DNA from: DATMQA01 sp035566895
GTDB lineage: Bacteria > Verrucomicrobiota > Verrucomicrobiia > Limisphaerales > UBA8199
NCBI GenBank assembly: GCA_035566895.1
Contig: DATMQA010000213.1
Span: 1-64,000 of the forward strand
Direction: 5' to 3'
Length of the DNA stretch: 64,000 bases
In this document: one piece after another, positions 23,601-31,799 of the stretch
Position numbering within the stretch: position 1 is the first letter of the stretch
Layout of the letters: each line of letters starts with the position of its first letter
Program-made: the position numbers and the translations under genes
The notes under the pieces: model-generated
Databases searched by the model: none
What the model saw: only the letters and a program-made list of their open reading frames with translations
What the model was told of the DNA's origin: nothing

Positions 23601-25228
23601 TCCTCAACAACAACGGCGTTGATCCCATCACCGGCACCTTCAGTGGCTTGCCGGAAGGAGCTGGCATCCGGACCAATGGATTCAGCTTCAGCATCAGCTA
23701 CGTTGGCGGCACCGGCAACGACGTCGTGTTGACGCTCACCAACGCGCCGCTCGCGCAGGCAGGTTCCTCCGTCAGTCTCGGCAACGGCAACGGCACGATT
23801 GATCCCAACGAGTGCAACTACCTCAATGTCGTCATCACGAACCAAACCCCTGGGCCCATCACCGGCATTTCCGCCACGCTGCTGAGCACCACGCCCAACG
23901 TGGCCGTGACCCATCCTTTCTCGCCCTATGCGGATGTGCCCGGTAGTGGCCAGGGTACGAACACGGTCCCGTTCCAGATTTCTACCACCACGAACTTCGT
24001 CTGCGGCACCACCATCAACCTCCAGTTGACGGTCGCGTCCAGCAGCCACGGCAGCTTTACCATTCCCGTCGTTGTGACCAGCGGTGCGCCTTCTTTGACA
24101 CCGGTTCGTTTTGATAACAACACCGTCACCAATGTGCCGGATGTTGGCACCATCGAGTCGACTAACATCGTCGGGTCCTGGTCTGGAGGCCCCCTCACCA
24201 GGATCGCTGTTTCGTTGTGGCTGGGCGCCCCGCTTGACTCCGACCTGAGCCTCACGCTGATTGCACCGGATGGAGCGTCGGTGAATTTGAGTTCCGGCAA
24301 CGGCGCAGGGCAAAACTTCGGCACCGGTGGCGCGGATGGCAGCCGCACCACTTTTGACGATGCGGCAGCAACGTCCATCACGGCGGGGACCTCGCCGTTT
24401 GTCGGCTCCTTCCGCCCGCAAGCGCCGCTGGCAGGCCTGATTGGTCCGCCCGTCGGCGCCTGGCGGCTGCGCATCCAGGACACCGGGTTTTTTGGCAGCC
24501 CGGACACTTTGCGCGCTTGGTCGTTGTTCCTCTATGGCACGGCTTGCCCGCCGGGCGGCGGTCTGTGCGAGTTGTGCCCGAACGTCACCATCTCCGGAGC
24601 CCTGGGACCGACCTCACCCACACAAACCGGTTACGTTAATTTCAACGGCATCCCAAGCACCTGTGGAGTGGCGAAAGCCTGCCCGGGCACGTTCGGTGCA
24701 GGCCCATACCCGTCCGATAACTACGTCTTCCGCAATGGTCCCACGAATGCCTGTGTGACTGTCACCGTGGAAAATGATTCACCCACCGTCCAAATGCTCG
24801 CCACGGTCTATTCGGGAAGCTACAATCTGACGAATGCGGACAAGTGCGTCAATTATCTGGCCGACGGCGGTTTCATCATACAATTCTCAAACCCGACCCA
24901 GGCCTTCTCGTTCAACGTCGCCCCAAATGCGACCTTCGTGGTCAACCTCATCGCCAGCGCGCCGGCGCCGGTTTGTCCCTACAAATTGACGGTCTCGGGT
25001 GGTGATTGCCGGCCGGTGCTCAATATCACGCCGGCGGGCGCCCAAAACGTCCAGCTCGACTGGACAACTGCAGCCGCGGGTTTCAGGCTGGAACGAACCA
25101 ACCATCTCGTTAGCGGCGTGACCAATTGGGCGCCGGTGACGAACATCCCCATTGTGGTCAACAGCCGTTTCCTGGTCACCAACAGCGCGGCCATCAGCAA
25201 CCAATTCTACCGCTTGCACAAGCCGTAG
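20678..25228 (+). CDS. Giant secreted beta-strand-repeat protein with P-domain
   Basis: 1516 residues from the ATG at 20678; an upstream ATG overlaps pfkA and gives no sensible signal peptide. A signal sequence (KWLAVVATLVLAGLWS, cut after ESQA) is followed by at least five autotransporter-associated beta-strand repeats, e.g. GLTKTGAGTLLFQTGGNNTY, GGFNKVNAGTVRLSGTNANT and SLTENGAGLLTLAGSTANTY. A proprotein-convertase P-domain lies at about 1145-1287 (WLGAPLDSDLSLTLIAPDGA). Near the C-terminus is a Cys-rich region (ACPPGGGLCELCP), and the last 65 residues end QFYRLHKP. There is no membrane beta-barrel, so it is not a classical autotransporter. Probably a surface adhesin or stalk-like protein; carbohydrate and role unknown. 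Confidence 0.85.
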   Translation: MKTINLFMAYSSLWPQLAKWLAVVATLVLAGLWSVDESQAAILSWSGGGGANANWNNNANWGFAGTPASGDTLIFPASQPNLVNTNNIAGLTLNQIRFVGAGGGYDIRGNAFTLTNNIEATNSAVANTLENNITLAGADQTVEVTTILTLSGALSGSVGLTKTGAGTLLFQTGGNNTYAGTTRVNAGTLQLNVGGTNAFGGPLVIGDGSGAGSPVVRLLQSSEIPDNQPITVNLNGLLDLNSFFDVTGPLTLQGATVSTGSGLLSLNGDLTVLGSAVIPIINGNLRFNGGMRVVSIAHGTSPYDLNLFANVSDAGGGLLFTNSVPSLTFAQLLGNNTFTGPLIIDNITLAAETPTALGAGGSLASTTVGSHGTLWLYSTGVTNGSLTMADGATLVGQNNTTWAGPIVLNGDVTLDCYPSGNTLDLVGTISGSGGFNKVNAGTVRLSGTNANTYAGTTLVSFGTLELNKIGGGTTVYAVPGSLVLSNGTTARLLQPFQLYSAYRSLALTVTLYPDSVLDLNGFSDWLAQLSISGAQITAGSLLYLSGNVTIVSATNSNSLIRGNLQLFPWGGVTNNILTNSGHYFSPDLIISANVSSFGNNTLIKDGDGEVELRGTNNTFTGATIVNNGDLWVDYTNGLGNTNLPATVNNTGSLFLNFNAAIGLKPLILNGNGSSIGALSAGGTNSWDGNIILATNVMINCFSNTSMTLNGAISGPGSLTENGAGLLTLAGSTANTYAGLTTLKPGTTLLLSKSILNGAIPGSLDVFGTLRLGANNQIADSADVHLESGSLFDFGTYFDRIDTLRGSGNVTFGVNGFIEVGLNNGSSTYDGVMSGTGYPGYTVGKIGSGTFTMNGNNTFTVGVFQVSSPGKLIVNGSQPQIPVIVGSSATLGGSGTVGPIAASGIISPGNSPGILTSSNVTFSASGNFTVELTGPNPGVGGYDQLNVRGTNDLANASLTVLPLFTSPVAVGQTFTILNNNGVDPITGTFSGLPEGAGIRTNGFSFSISYVGGTGNDVVLTLTNAPLAQAGSSVSLGNGNGTIDPNECNYLNVVITNQTPGPITGISATLLSTTPNVAVTHPFSPYADVPGSGQGTNTVPFQISTTTNFVCGTTINLQLTVASSSHGSFTIPVVVTSGAPSLTPVRFDNNTVTNVPDVGTIESTNIVGSWSGGPLTRIAVSLWLGAPLDSDLSLTLIAPDGASVNLSSGNGAGQNFGTGGADGSRTTFDDAAATSITAGTSPFVGSFRPQAPLAGLIGPPVGAWRLRIQDTGFFGSPDTLRAWSLFLYGTACPPGGGLCELCPNVTISGALGPTSPTQTGYVNFNGIPSTCGVAKACPGTFGAGPYPSDNYVFRNGPTNACVTVTVENDSPTVQMLATVYSGSYNLTNADKCVNYLADGGFIIQFSNPTQAFSFNVAPNATFVVNLIASAPAPVCPYKLTVSGGDCRPVLNITPAGAQNVQLDWTTAAAGFRLERTNHLVSGVTNWAPVTNIPIVVNSRFLVTNSAAISNQFYRLHKP
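25024..25228 (+). other. Shared C-terminal module, copy 1 (ends FYRLHKP)
   Basis: The final ~65 residues of the beta-strand-repeat protein: VQLDWTTAAAGFRLERT, a central W (NWAPVTNIP), then QFYRLHKP. The same arrangement closes the proteins ending at 51501 and at 52389. Confidence 0.6.
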
Positions 25229-25588
25229 AGCCGGTACCGTTCCTCACCAGGTTGGCGGGATCGCTCACAACGAAGATTTGCAGGGTATTGTTCCGCGTGA
25301 AGATGCGTCAGTGAGATTGCCGGCGGAGACGGAGAGGACAACGGGAGGAACCTAGCTATTTGTTGCCGGTTGAATGACAAAACCGAGTTAGTGCTCCCGA
25401 TGTAAGTCTCTGGGAATGAATTATTTGGCAAGTGTCCTGCTGTTTCAAAGGTGCGGCGGCACCCTCTGCCCGGAGATTCTCGGGAGAAGATGTCGAATTC
25501 GGGTGGTTTTCGGGGACAGGTGAAGGCGAGCGGCTGTCTCTAAGCGAGACACTTCTTGCGCCGACACCCAAATGGCAGTTTAACAGAA
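25229..25588. other. Intergenic region upstream of the sensor kinase
   Basis: No gene found. A small perfect hairpin TGTCTC-TAAGC-GAGACA (25535-25551) lies 38 bases before the kinase start. No clear promoter boxes; open frames are short and unconvincing. Confidence 0.4.
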
Positions 25589-28500
25589 ATGATCCTTAGG
25601 AACAACATCGGAAGCGCACGCAGAATTCGCCGTCTCCTTGGGCGTCTTCGGGAACCCGGTCACGTGCGGTTCCTGGTCCTGGGGTTTCTGATGGCTGCAT
25701 TGGCGGGGCCGGGAGCAGTTTGCGGAGCGTCCGGGCAGCCAGCGGAGGTCAGGGAGCTCACGAGCTTCAGGCAGTTCAGGGCGTTGGCGGTTGAGCAAGC
25801 TTCGCAAGGCCAACCCGTCCGTTTCAATGGTGTCGTGATCTGCTATGACGCGGCATGGGGACAGTTTTACATTCATGATAGCAGCGAAACGAAGTGGTTC
25901 AGTCCGCTTGTTTTCAACAAGCAGCTTGAGCCCGGACAGTACGTCGAAATCACGGGCACGACTACGGTTCTGGAGGGTTCGCCCGCACTGACGAATCTCA
26001 ACCTGGCGGTCAAGGGACACCAGGTCCTTCCGGCACCGACCAGGCTCGAAATACGGCAATTTGCGCGTGAGTTCGGGCAGTGGGTGGAGACCACGGGTCA
26101 GGTGCGGGTGGCGGAGACGAGTTGGGGACGTTTGGCCCTGGTGCTGGCCGCCGAGGGCCAAAGCTGTCTGGTTTACGTGATGGGATTGCCACCAGGGAAT
26201 GACTTCAAGCGATTCGTGGGTTGCAAGGTGCGGGTCCGGGGTATCAATGCCAGCAAGATTAGCAACGGCCGGCTTACTGCAGCGTCGCTCTTTGCTCCGG
26301 GGCTCGATGAAATCGCAATCCTTGAACCTTCGAACCTCAACCCGGCCCGGGTGCCCGTTGTCTCCATCGATTCGTTGCTTAACCGCGAACTGGGCACCTG
26401 GACCAATAGCATGGACCACATCAATGGGGTTGTTTCCTCCTACAAGCCGGGCGAGTATATCGAAGTCAAAGATCCCACCGGGGTCATCCGGGCGAAGGTC
26501 GTTCAGATCACCCGAGTCCAGTTGGAGGACCGGGTGGATCTTTGGGGATTTTTCACCGTCCAAGGCAATGAACCTGTTCTAGCGGACGGTTATTTCGAGG
26601 CCCTTCGCGACCCGCTCAAGAATACCGCCGGCTCTTTCTCAGGCACGCCTGCTGGCGGGACGAATACCGGACCTGAATTGCAGCACGCCGCCGACATCCT
26701 GGCTCTGACGAAGGAGAAAGCCGCCTGGCACCTTCCCGTCCGGCTCCACGGCGTCATTACTTACGCCGACCCTGAATGGCACAACATGTTCTTCCATGAC
26801 GGAAGCGCCGATATTTATGCCGAGACGACCCAGTCAGACGTCCGGGCGGGCCAATGGGTGGAATTAACCGGCCGGACCAGCCGCGGTGGATTTGCCCCCG
26901 AAGTGACCAACGCCGCGGTCACGGTCCTGGGAATTACCAACCTGCCGGTGCCGGCACGGGTGGACCTGGAGGATTTGGCCAACGGCACCTTGGATGCCCA
27001 TTGGGTCCAGCTCGAAGGCGTGGTCAGGCGGGTAACCGAGGAATGGAGCCATGTGAATCTTAACGTGATGACCCGGCAAGGACGGTTCCGGGTCATCCTT
27101 CCCAACTTCAGCAATCAGCCGCCGCCGACACACCTGGTTGACGCGTTGGTCAGTGTCCAGGGCGCGTGTAGTTCGCAGTTGAATGCGCGAGGCCAGCTCA
27201 GCAGTATTGCTTTGCACGTCCCCGGACTCGAGCAGATTCGAGTCCTGGAGGGCGTTTCGCCAAACGCTTTCGCCGCGCGCACAATCCCGATCGAGACGGT
27301 GGCCACATTTGACCCGGAGCGGTTAGCGGGCCGGCGCGTGAAAATCAGCGGCGTAGTGACGCTGCTCCTGCCCGGACGGGGGTTTATCATACAGGACAGC
27401 ACCGGAGGCATCCGGGCCAGCACGGCGCAGCAGACCGACCTTCAAGTAGGCGAGGCGGTGGACGTTTTGGGGTTTCCGACGATGGGAGAGTTCTCACCGT
27501 GTCTGGAAGAGGCCACGGTTCGGCGGACAGGGCCAGGCCATCCGCCACGCCCAGCGAAAACCACGGCCGAGCAAATCCTGGCGCAGGGGACCAATGACAT
27601 GCGACTCGTGCAGTTGCAGGCGACATTAGTCCAAGGCATTCCCCAATCCGCACGACAAAGGCTGGTGCTCCAGGACGGCCCGATTATTTTCAGCGCCAAC
27701 TTCCAGGCCTCAGGCCAGGGCCAGCATCTCCCCCCGTGGGCGTCCGGCACCGTGGTCCGCCTCACCGGCGTTTGTTCCATTCAGGGAAACGAGCAGCACG
27801 ATCCCGAAACGTTCCGGCTGCTCCTCGCCGGCGCAAACGAGGTCATCCTGGTGACGCCCGCGCCCTGGTGGACGCGCCGCCATACGATCTTCCTGGCAGG
27901 GAGCCTAGTCGGCGCCATCCTGCTGGCGCTGGCGTGGGTCGGGTTGCTGCGGCGCCAGGTCCGGGCTCAGACCGAATTAATCCGCGCAAATCAAAAGGAC
28001 CTTCTGGAGACCTCCCGCCAAGCCGGCATGGCCGAGGTCGCGACCGCAGTCCTGCACAACGTTGGCAATGTGCTGACGAGCGTCAATGTCAGCTCGAATC
28101 TCATGGCCGATAAACTCAAGCAGTCCAAGGTTGGGAGCCTAGCCAAAGCGGTCGGGTTGCTCGAGCAGCACCAGACCGAACTGGGAGCCTTTCTGACCCG
28201 CGATCCCAAAGGCAAACAGCTCCCCTCTTTTCTTGCCAGGTTGTCGGGCGTTCTCATCCGTGAGCAACAAGGGCTGCTGGAAGAAATCAAGCTGCTTCAC
28301 AAGAATATTGAGCACATCAAAGAGATCGTTGCGATGCAACAAAGCTATGCCCGCGTCTCAGGCGTGTCCGAGGTGGTCCAGCCCAAGGACCTGGTCGAGG
28401 ATGCCATCCGGATGAATGCGAGTGCGCTGGAGCGCCATGAAGTTCGAATCGTGCGGGAGTACGACGCCAAAATTCCGCAAATCTCCACCGAAAGGCACAA

Positions 28501-28837
28501 GGTGCTCCAAATCGTGGTCAACTTGCTCCACAATGCGAAGTACGCCTGCGAGGAATCGGGCCGGCCGGACAAACAAATCATCGTCCGGCTCGCCAACGGC
28601 GACGGACGCGTCAAGCTCTCGGTCATCGACAATGGCATCGGGATCCCAAAGGAGAACCTGACGCGGATCTTCAACCACGGTTTCACTACCCGCAAAGGCG
28701 GGCATGGGTTTGGTCTGCATAGCGGGGCGTTGGCGGCCAAGGAGATGGGCGGTGCCCTTCGGGTCGACAGCGAAGGGCCCGGACAGGGCGCTCGGTTCAC
28801 TCTCGAATTGCCTCTTTCGCCGCAATCCAAGCCATGA
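25589..28837 (+). CDS. Sensor histidine kinase with repeated periplasmic OB-like modules
   Basis: 1082 residues from the ATG at 25589. After a signal/anchor helix (FLVLGFLMAALAGPGAVCGA) there is a periplasmic region of about 700 residues with at least four repeats of one module: a GVV/GVI strand, an F-I-x-D segment (FYIHDSS, IEVKDPTG, MFFHDGS, FIIQDSTG) and a G-x-x-V-x-x-x-G segment (GQYVEITG, EDRVDLWG, GQWVELTG, GEAVDVLG). A single membrane helix (TIFLAGSLVGAILLALAWVG, about 767-790) leads to the kinase. The H-box is VATAVLHNVGNVL (His about 822), the N-box LLHNAKYA, G1 DNGIGI, G2 GHGFGLH. All catalytic boxes are intact. Convergent to a receiver protein gene that could be its partner. Confidence 0.88.
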   Translation: MILRNNIGSARRIRRLLGRLREPGHVRFLVLGFLMAALAGPGAVCGASGQPAEVRELTSFRQFRALAVEQASQGQPVRFNGVVICYDAAWGQFYIHDSSETKWFSPLVFNKQLEPGQYVEITGTTTVLEGSPALTNLNLAVKGHQVLPAPTRLEIRQFAREFGQWVETTGQVRVAETSWGRLALVLAAEGQSCLVYVMGLPPGNDFKRFVGCKVRVRGINASKISNGRLTAASLFAPGLDEIAILEPSNLNPARVPVVSIDSLLNRELGTWTNSMDHINGVVSSYKPGEYIEVKDPTGVIRAKVVQITRVQLEDRVDLWGFFTVQGNEPVLADGYFEALRDPLKNTAGSFSGTPAGGTNTGPELQHAADILALTKEKAAWHLPVRLHGVITYADPEWHNMFFHDGSADIYAETTQSDVRAGQWVELTGRTSRGGFAPEVTNAAVTVLGITNLPVPARVDLEDLANGTLDAHWVQLEGVVRRVTEEWSHVNLNVMTRQGRFRVILPNFSNQPPPTHLVDALVSVQGACSSQLNARGQLSSIALHVPGLEQIRVLEGVSPNAFAARTIPIETVATFDPERLAGRRVKISGVVTLLLPGRGFIIQDSTGGIRASTAQQTDLQVGEAVDVLGFPTMGEFSPCLEEATVRRTGPGHPPRPAKTTAEQILAQGTNDMRLVQLQATLVQGIPQSARQRLVLQDGPIIFSANFQASGQGQHLPPWASGTVVRLTGVCSIQGNEQHDPETFRLLLAGANEVILVTPAPWWTRRHTIFLAGSLVGAILLALAWVGLLRRQVRAQTELIRANQKDLLETSRQAGMAEVATAVLHNVGNVLTSVNVSSNLMADKLKQSKVGSLAKAVGLLEQHQTELGAFLTRDPKGKQLPSFLARLSGVLIREQQGLLEEIKLLHKNIEHIKEIVAMQQSYARVSGVSEVVQPKDLVEDAIRMNASALERHEVRIVREYDAKIPQISTERHKVLQIVVNLLHNAKYACEESGRPDKQIIVRLANGDGRVKLSVIDNGIGIPKENLTRIFNHGFTTRKGGHGFGLHSGALAAKEMGGALRVDSEGPGQGARFTLELPLSPQSKP

Positions 28838-28855
28838 CTCCGTTACCTTTCGGCA

Positions 28856-29056
28856 TTAACTTTTGACCGCGTGGCTGCGTTTCCGCAGCGTTCTCCGTTT
28901 CTGCCGGTTCACCGCCTGCTGAATCAGAGCAGTGGCAAACCCAAAGGTATTCCCCTCCATGCCCGCCCTCTTGGCGTTTCGGATGAGGTTTTCCTTCAGC
29001 CCTTTATCGACGAAGCCACCGAGGTAAATCTTGTTCTTGGCTCGTTGGTTAGGCAC
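28856..29056 (-). CDS. Small basic protein, possible ribbon-helix-helix
   Basis: 66 residues from a GTG start. MPNQRAKNKIYLGGFVDKGL followed by KENLIRNAKRAGMEGNTFGF and a basic tail. The beta strand (KIYLGGF) followed by two helices is compatible with a ribbon-helix-helix DNA-binding fold. It begins 3 bases after the stop of a decayed receiver gene. Start and expression are uncertain. Confidence 0.45.
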   Translation of the reverse strand: MPNQRAKNKIYLGGFVDKGLKENLIRNAKRAGMEGNTFGFATALIQQAVNRQKRRTLRKRSHAVKS

Positions 29057-29059
29057 AGG

Positions 29060-29308
29060 TCAGGTGGCAGGTCTCGTGGCTATTGGCCGTGTTCTTTGGC
29101 TCGGCGCGGATCTGCTTCCCACGCTAACCGGCGTGGTGCGGGACAGGTTAGGGGCATGGCTTGCAGATCCGCCGAGACAGGCGAGGGCCTCCTCCGAGGC
29201 TCTGAAGACATGAAGGTTGACAATTCTGGCCTTGAGGAAGGCTCGGCGAAGCAGGAAGGCGTCCACCGCCGAATCCTCGATGAGGAGAAGAGGAGGTTGG
29301 TTATTCAG
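29060..29308 (-). pseudogene. Truncated receiver (REC) gene fragment
   Basis: Read on the minus strand, NNQPPLLLIEDSAVDAFLLR continues as RAFLKARIVNLHVFRASEEA. It matches the first ~45 residues of the intact receiver protein next to it (LVEDSEDDALLLRRVFLKAN). It then loses similarity (ASHAPNLSRTTPVSV) and stops, without the phospho-acceptor Asp, the Thr/Ser or the Lys. There is no ATG start; a CTG at 29308 or an internal GTG would be needed. Best read as a tandem duplicate that lost its 3' two-thirds. Confidence 0.7.
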
Positions 29309-29801
29309 TGTGTTCCTTGGTTCGGCGACCCTCCGATTCGGGAAGCGGCGTTGGGGGCCGGGAAACGTCGGGAGCTTCGCTCATCCACAACCAATAGCCC
29401 CTGAGGGCCTGGCTGACTTCGACAAACCGCTCGAACGTGTTGGGTTTGGTGAGGAAGGAGTTAGCGCCGAGTTTGTAGGCGCGGTTGATGTCCTCGGCGG
29501 CTCCCGAAGCGGTGAGCACGACCACCCGCAAGCCCTCCAGGGCCGGCTGGCGGCGAATCCACTGCAGGACTTGAAACCCATCCATCCCCGGCATTCTGAG
29601 GTCCAGCAGCACCAGGGCGGGGAGGGGAAACTCGGCGCGGTTCGCATAGGGCCCGAACCCGCTGAGGTAGGCGACCGCCTCCTGGCCGCTTTTGACCACC
29701 TGAAGGGGGTTGATGATATTGGCCTTGAGGAAGACGCGCCGAAGCAAAAGCGCATCATCCTCGGAGTCCTCGACGAGCAGAAATAGCGCTTGTTCGGCCA
29801 T
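29301..29801 (-). CDS. Single-domain response regulator (receiver)
   Basis: 166 residues from the ATG at 29801-29799 (an upstream ATG adds 8 residues). A complete REC domain: acidic triad at VEDSEDD, phospho-acceptor Asp in LVLLDLRMPGMDG, Thr in VVVLTASG, Lys in FLTKPNTFE. A 20-residue polar tail follows, with no output domain, so it relays to another protein. It belongs to the Rcp1/CheY-like group common beside phytochrome- or HAMP-type kinases. It converges on the large sensor kinase gene, and a decayed duplicate lies directly downstream. Confidence 0.9.
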   Translation of the reverse strand: MAEQALFLLVEDSEDDALLLRRVFLKANIINPLQVVKSGQEAVAYLSGFGPYANRAEFPLPALVLLDLRMPGMDGFQVLQWIRRQPALEGLRVVVLTASGAAEDINRAYKLGANSFLTKPNTFERFVEVSQALRGYWLWMSEAPDVSRPPTPLPESEGRRTKEHTE

Positions 29802-29961
29802 AGAACGCAAAAAATGACGGGGCAAGGTGCGTCACAGGCAAAGCCGTGGCTATGGGGTGAACGCCCCATAATAAAGAAAAGCTCCAACAGTTCGCCTTTG
29901 GAGTAAAGAGACGACATCGGCCTCGTTTTGGGGGCAGGGGGGACCTAGCCACAAGGCTTAC

Positions 29962-30474
29962 TCAGAGAACGCTTCCGGGGTTGTCCGTCTCCAACCGGCC
30001 CCGGCGGCCTGATGCGCTTCGCCGGCCGTGGCGTAACAAAATAAACGTTGCGCCCAGCAAAGAAAGGCGCAAGCCGTCCGGTTCAGGAATGCTCGTGTCG
30101 GCGATGCGGGTCGTGACCGGAACTGCCTTGTCGAAGGCGGATGTCACCGCCCCACGGCCATTCAATCCGCCGGACGACGCTCGAGTCGGCTCGTCCAGAG
30201 ACACAAAGGTGGTTCCGCTGCCCCCGTCTTCTGAGGTTGTGTGTGAGAACATTCGTGCGCTGAAGAGGTGCTCGTAAGGGTCCAATTTAAGCGAGCACGC
30301 GGAACGCCATTCATCGGCCGTAGCAGAAACCGGGTCGCCGTCCCCGAAGAGCAAAACCTGGCCTTCTTCCGGGAATGGTTCGGGCAGCACATATAATTCG
30401 AAGGCGGCTGCGCGGAAAATTCCCAGCAAGCCGAGCGCCGCCGCGATTCCGAACGTCTTCAACAGGTTCTTCAT
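29962..30474 (-). CDS. PEP-CTERM sorting-signal protein
   Basis: 170 residues. Signal peptide MKNLLKTFGIAAALGLLGIF then RAAAFELYV. The C-terminal part carries the exosortase signal: IPEPDGLRLSLLGATFILLR, i.e. PEP motif, hydrophobic helix, then arginine cluster RHGRRS, with an extra 20-residue polar tail. The middle is Gly/Ser/Thr-rich and not recognisable. It should be cleaved and anchored by the exosortase encoded at 40959-41948. It lies 12 bases downstream of the PRC-barrel/BON gene and is probably co-transcribed with it. Confidence 0.8.
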   Translation of the reverse strand: MKNLLKTFGIAAALGLLGIFRAAAFELYVLPEPFPEEGQVLLFGDGDPVSATADEWRSACSLKLDPYEHLFSARMFSHTTSEDGGSGTTFVSLDEPTRASSGGLNGRGAVTSAFDKAVPVTTRIADTSIPEPDGLRLSLLGATFILLRHGRRSASGRRGRLETDNPGSVL

Positions 30475-30486
30475 TGTCTTCGCAAA

Positions 30487-31662
30487 TCAAAGCTGTGCCG
30501 TTCTAGCCTTACCCCAAACCTCGAGGCGATCCTCCACGTTGGCGGCGCCCGCCACCCGCTCGGCCGCCTCGGTCACCTGTTTCTTCTGTTTCTCATTTTT
30601 AACTGTGCCCCTCAGGGTGACGTGCCCTTTCATGGTGGTAACGACGATACTCAATCTGCCGGAGTCGCCTCCGCCGCGGACAATCTCCGCCAGGATAGCT
30701 TGGGTGATTTGCTCGTCGGAGGGTCCCGGCGGTGAGGGAGAGGAACCGGGCGAGGATACACCGCCCGCCGCAAATGATGCAATCGGATGCGATTCACCGG
30801 CCGGCGCCACACTGTAGTGTTTACAGATAGCGGTGGCCATCTCGGGGAAGGCCATGTCGCTCCAGAAATCCTTGGAAAAGTGAGGGCCAGCCAAAAAGTG
30901 TTCGCGTCCGGTCTTAAGCACCACCCCCCCGGAGGCATCGGCTTCGACCGCGACCGGTGGGACTACATAAAGTTCACCGCTGGAACCCAGTTGGTCAGAG
31001 GGTTCCACTACCAGATAGACGATGCGCCCGGCGGGCACATCCACCATGATATCCTTGAGCTGCCCCAGGAGTTGGTGGTCCTGAGCGCGCAGGGTCGCAC
31101 CCAGCAGGGCGGCAGCCGAGTGGAACGGGCCGGCAACCCGCGGCGATTGATCTTGGCCAAAGTGCCGGAAGGATGCGTCCAGGCCGGCGCGGGGCAAGGT
31201 GGCAAGAGGGGCGGCCTGCGAGAGTTGTGGCGCAGCCTCGAAAACCTGCCGGTCCACTTTCATTATGAACTTGTCTATCAAGACGGCCGCAAAGCTATGC
31301 GCCGGCACCGGAGTAATCCGATTCGCTGCGCTGGAGGAGACCAGCGCGGAGACCACCTCCCCACCGGCGAGGTCCAAGAGCAGGTCCTTGAGTTTGCCGA
31401 CCGTTTTTTCTTTCCGGTCTTTGACCGATTTTCCAAGCATGAGTCCGGTTTGTTTGACCAGGCCGAGTCGGCCAACCTCAATCGACCAGGCTGGAAGCTG
31501 CCGGGACGGTTCCTGGCGCGAGGGATTTTCAAATGATTTTTCAGTGACAGATGGGGAGGGTGCCGGCGATGTTGCGGGCGCTTCGCCGGCTTCGGCTTGC
31601 CCGCCGAGGCGGAGGCTCAGGAAGGCCAACAAAATTAGATGAATGAAGGGTGCACTTTTCAT
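30487..31662 (-). CDS. Exported PRC-barrel and BON domain protein
   Basis: 391 residues from the ATG at 31662-31660; the frame is open further upstream but without a signal peptide. Signal MKSAPFIHLILLAFLSLRLG. Two PRC-barrel-like regions follow: GLMLGKSVKDRKEKTVGKLK DLLLD and HQLLGQLKDIMVDVPAGRIV. After a Pro/Ser-rich linker a BON domain closes the protein: QAILAEIVRGGGDSGRLSIV, GHVTLRGTVKNEKQKKQV and GAANVEDRLEV. PRC barrels and BON domains are structural modules of envelope proteins, and BON is thought to bind phospholipid. It is upstream of, and probably in one operon with, a PEP-CTERM gene. Confidence 0.82.
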   Translation of the reverse strand: MKSAPFIHLILLAFLSLRLGGQAEAGEAPATSPAPSPSVTEKSFENPSRQEPSRQLPAWSIEVGRLGLVKQTGLMLGKSVKDRKEKTVGKLKDLLLDLAGGEVVSALVSSSAANRITPVPAHSFAAVLIDKFIMKVDRQVFEAAPQLSQAAPLATLPRAGLDASFRHFGQDQSPRVAGPFHSAAALLGATLRAQDHQLLGQLKDIMVDVPAGRIVYLVVEPSDQLGSSGELYVVPPVAVEADASGGVVLKTGREHFLAGPHFSKDFWSDMAFPEMATAICKHYSVAPAGESHPIASFAAGGVSSPGSSPSPPGPSDEQITQAILAEIVRGGGDSGRLSIVVTTMKGHVTLRGTVKNEKQKKQVTEAAERVAGAANVEDRLEVWGKARTAQL

Positions 31663-31799
31663 ATTCCAAACTGTTGCTGGCGTTCGTTCGCAATCGGCTA
31701 TGAATCCAAACGGGACACGATGTCCCTGTTTAGTACAGCAGTTATTGCGTTTTTGACCCAGAGAGGCCGCTCTGGTAATCCGCAACAACATGGCCCGGA

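Noticed and set aside
23015..24421. Long minus-strand open frame inside the beta-strand-repeat gene
   Set aside because: It lies fully antisense to a gene with clear domain repeats; composition is Gly/Ala/Arg-rich and typical of a shadow frame.
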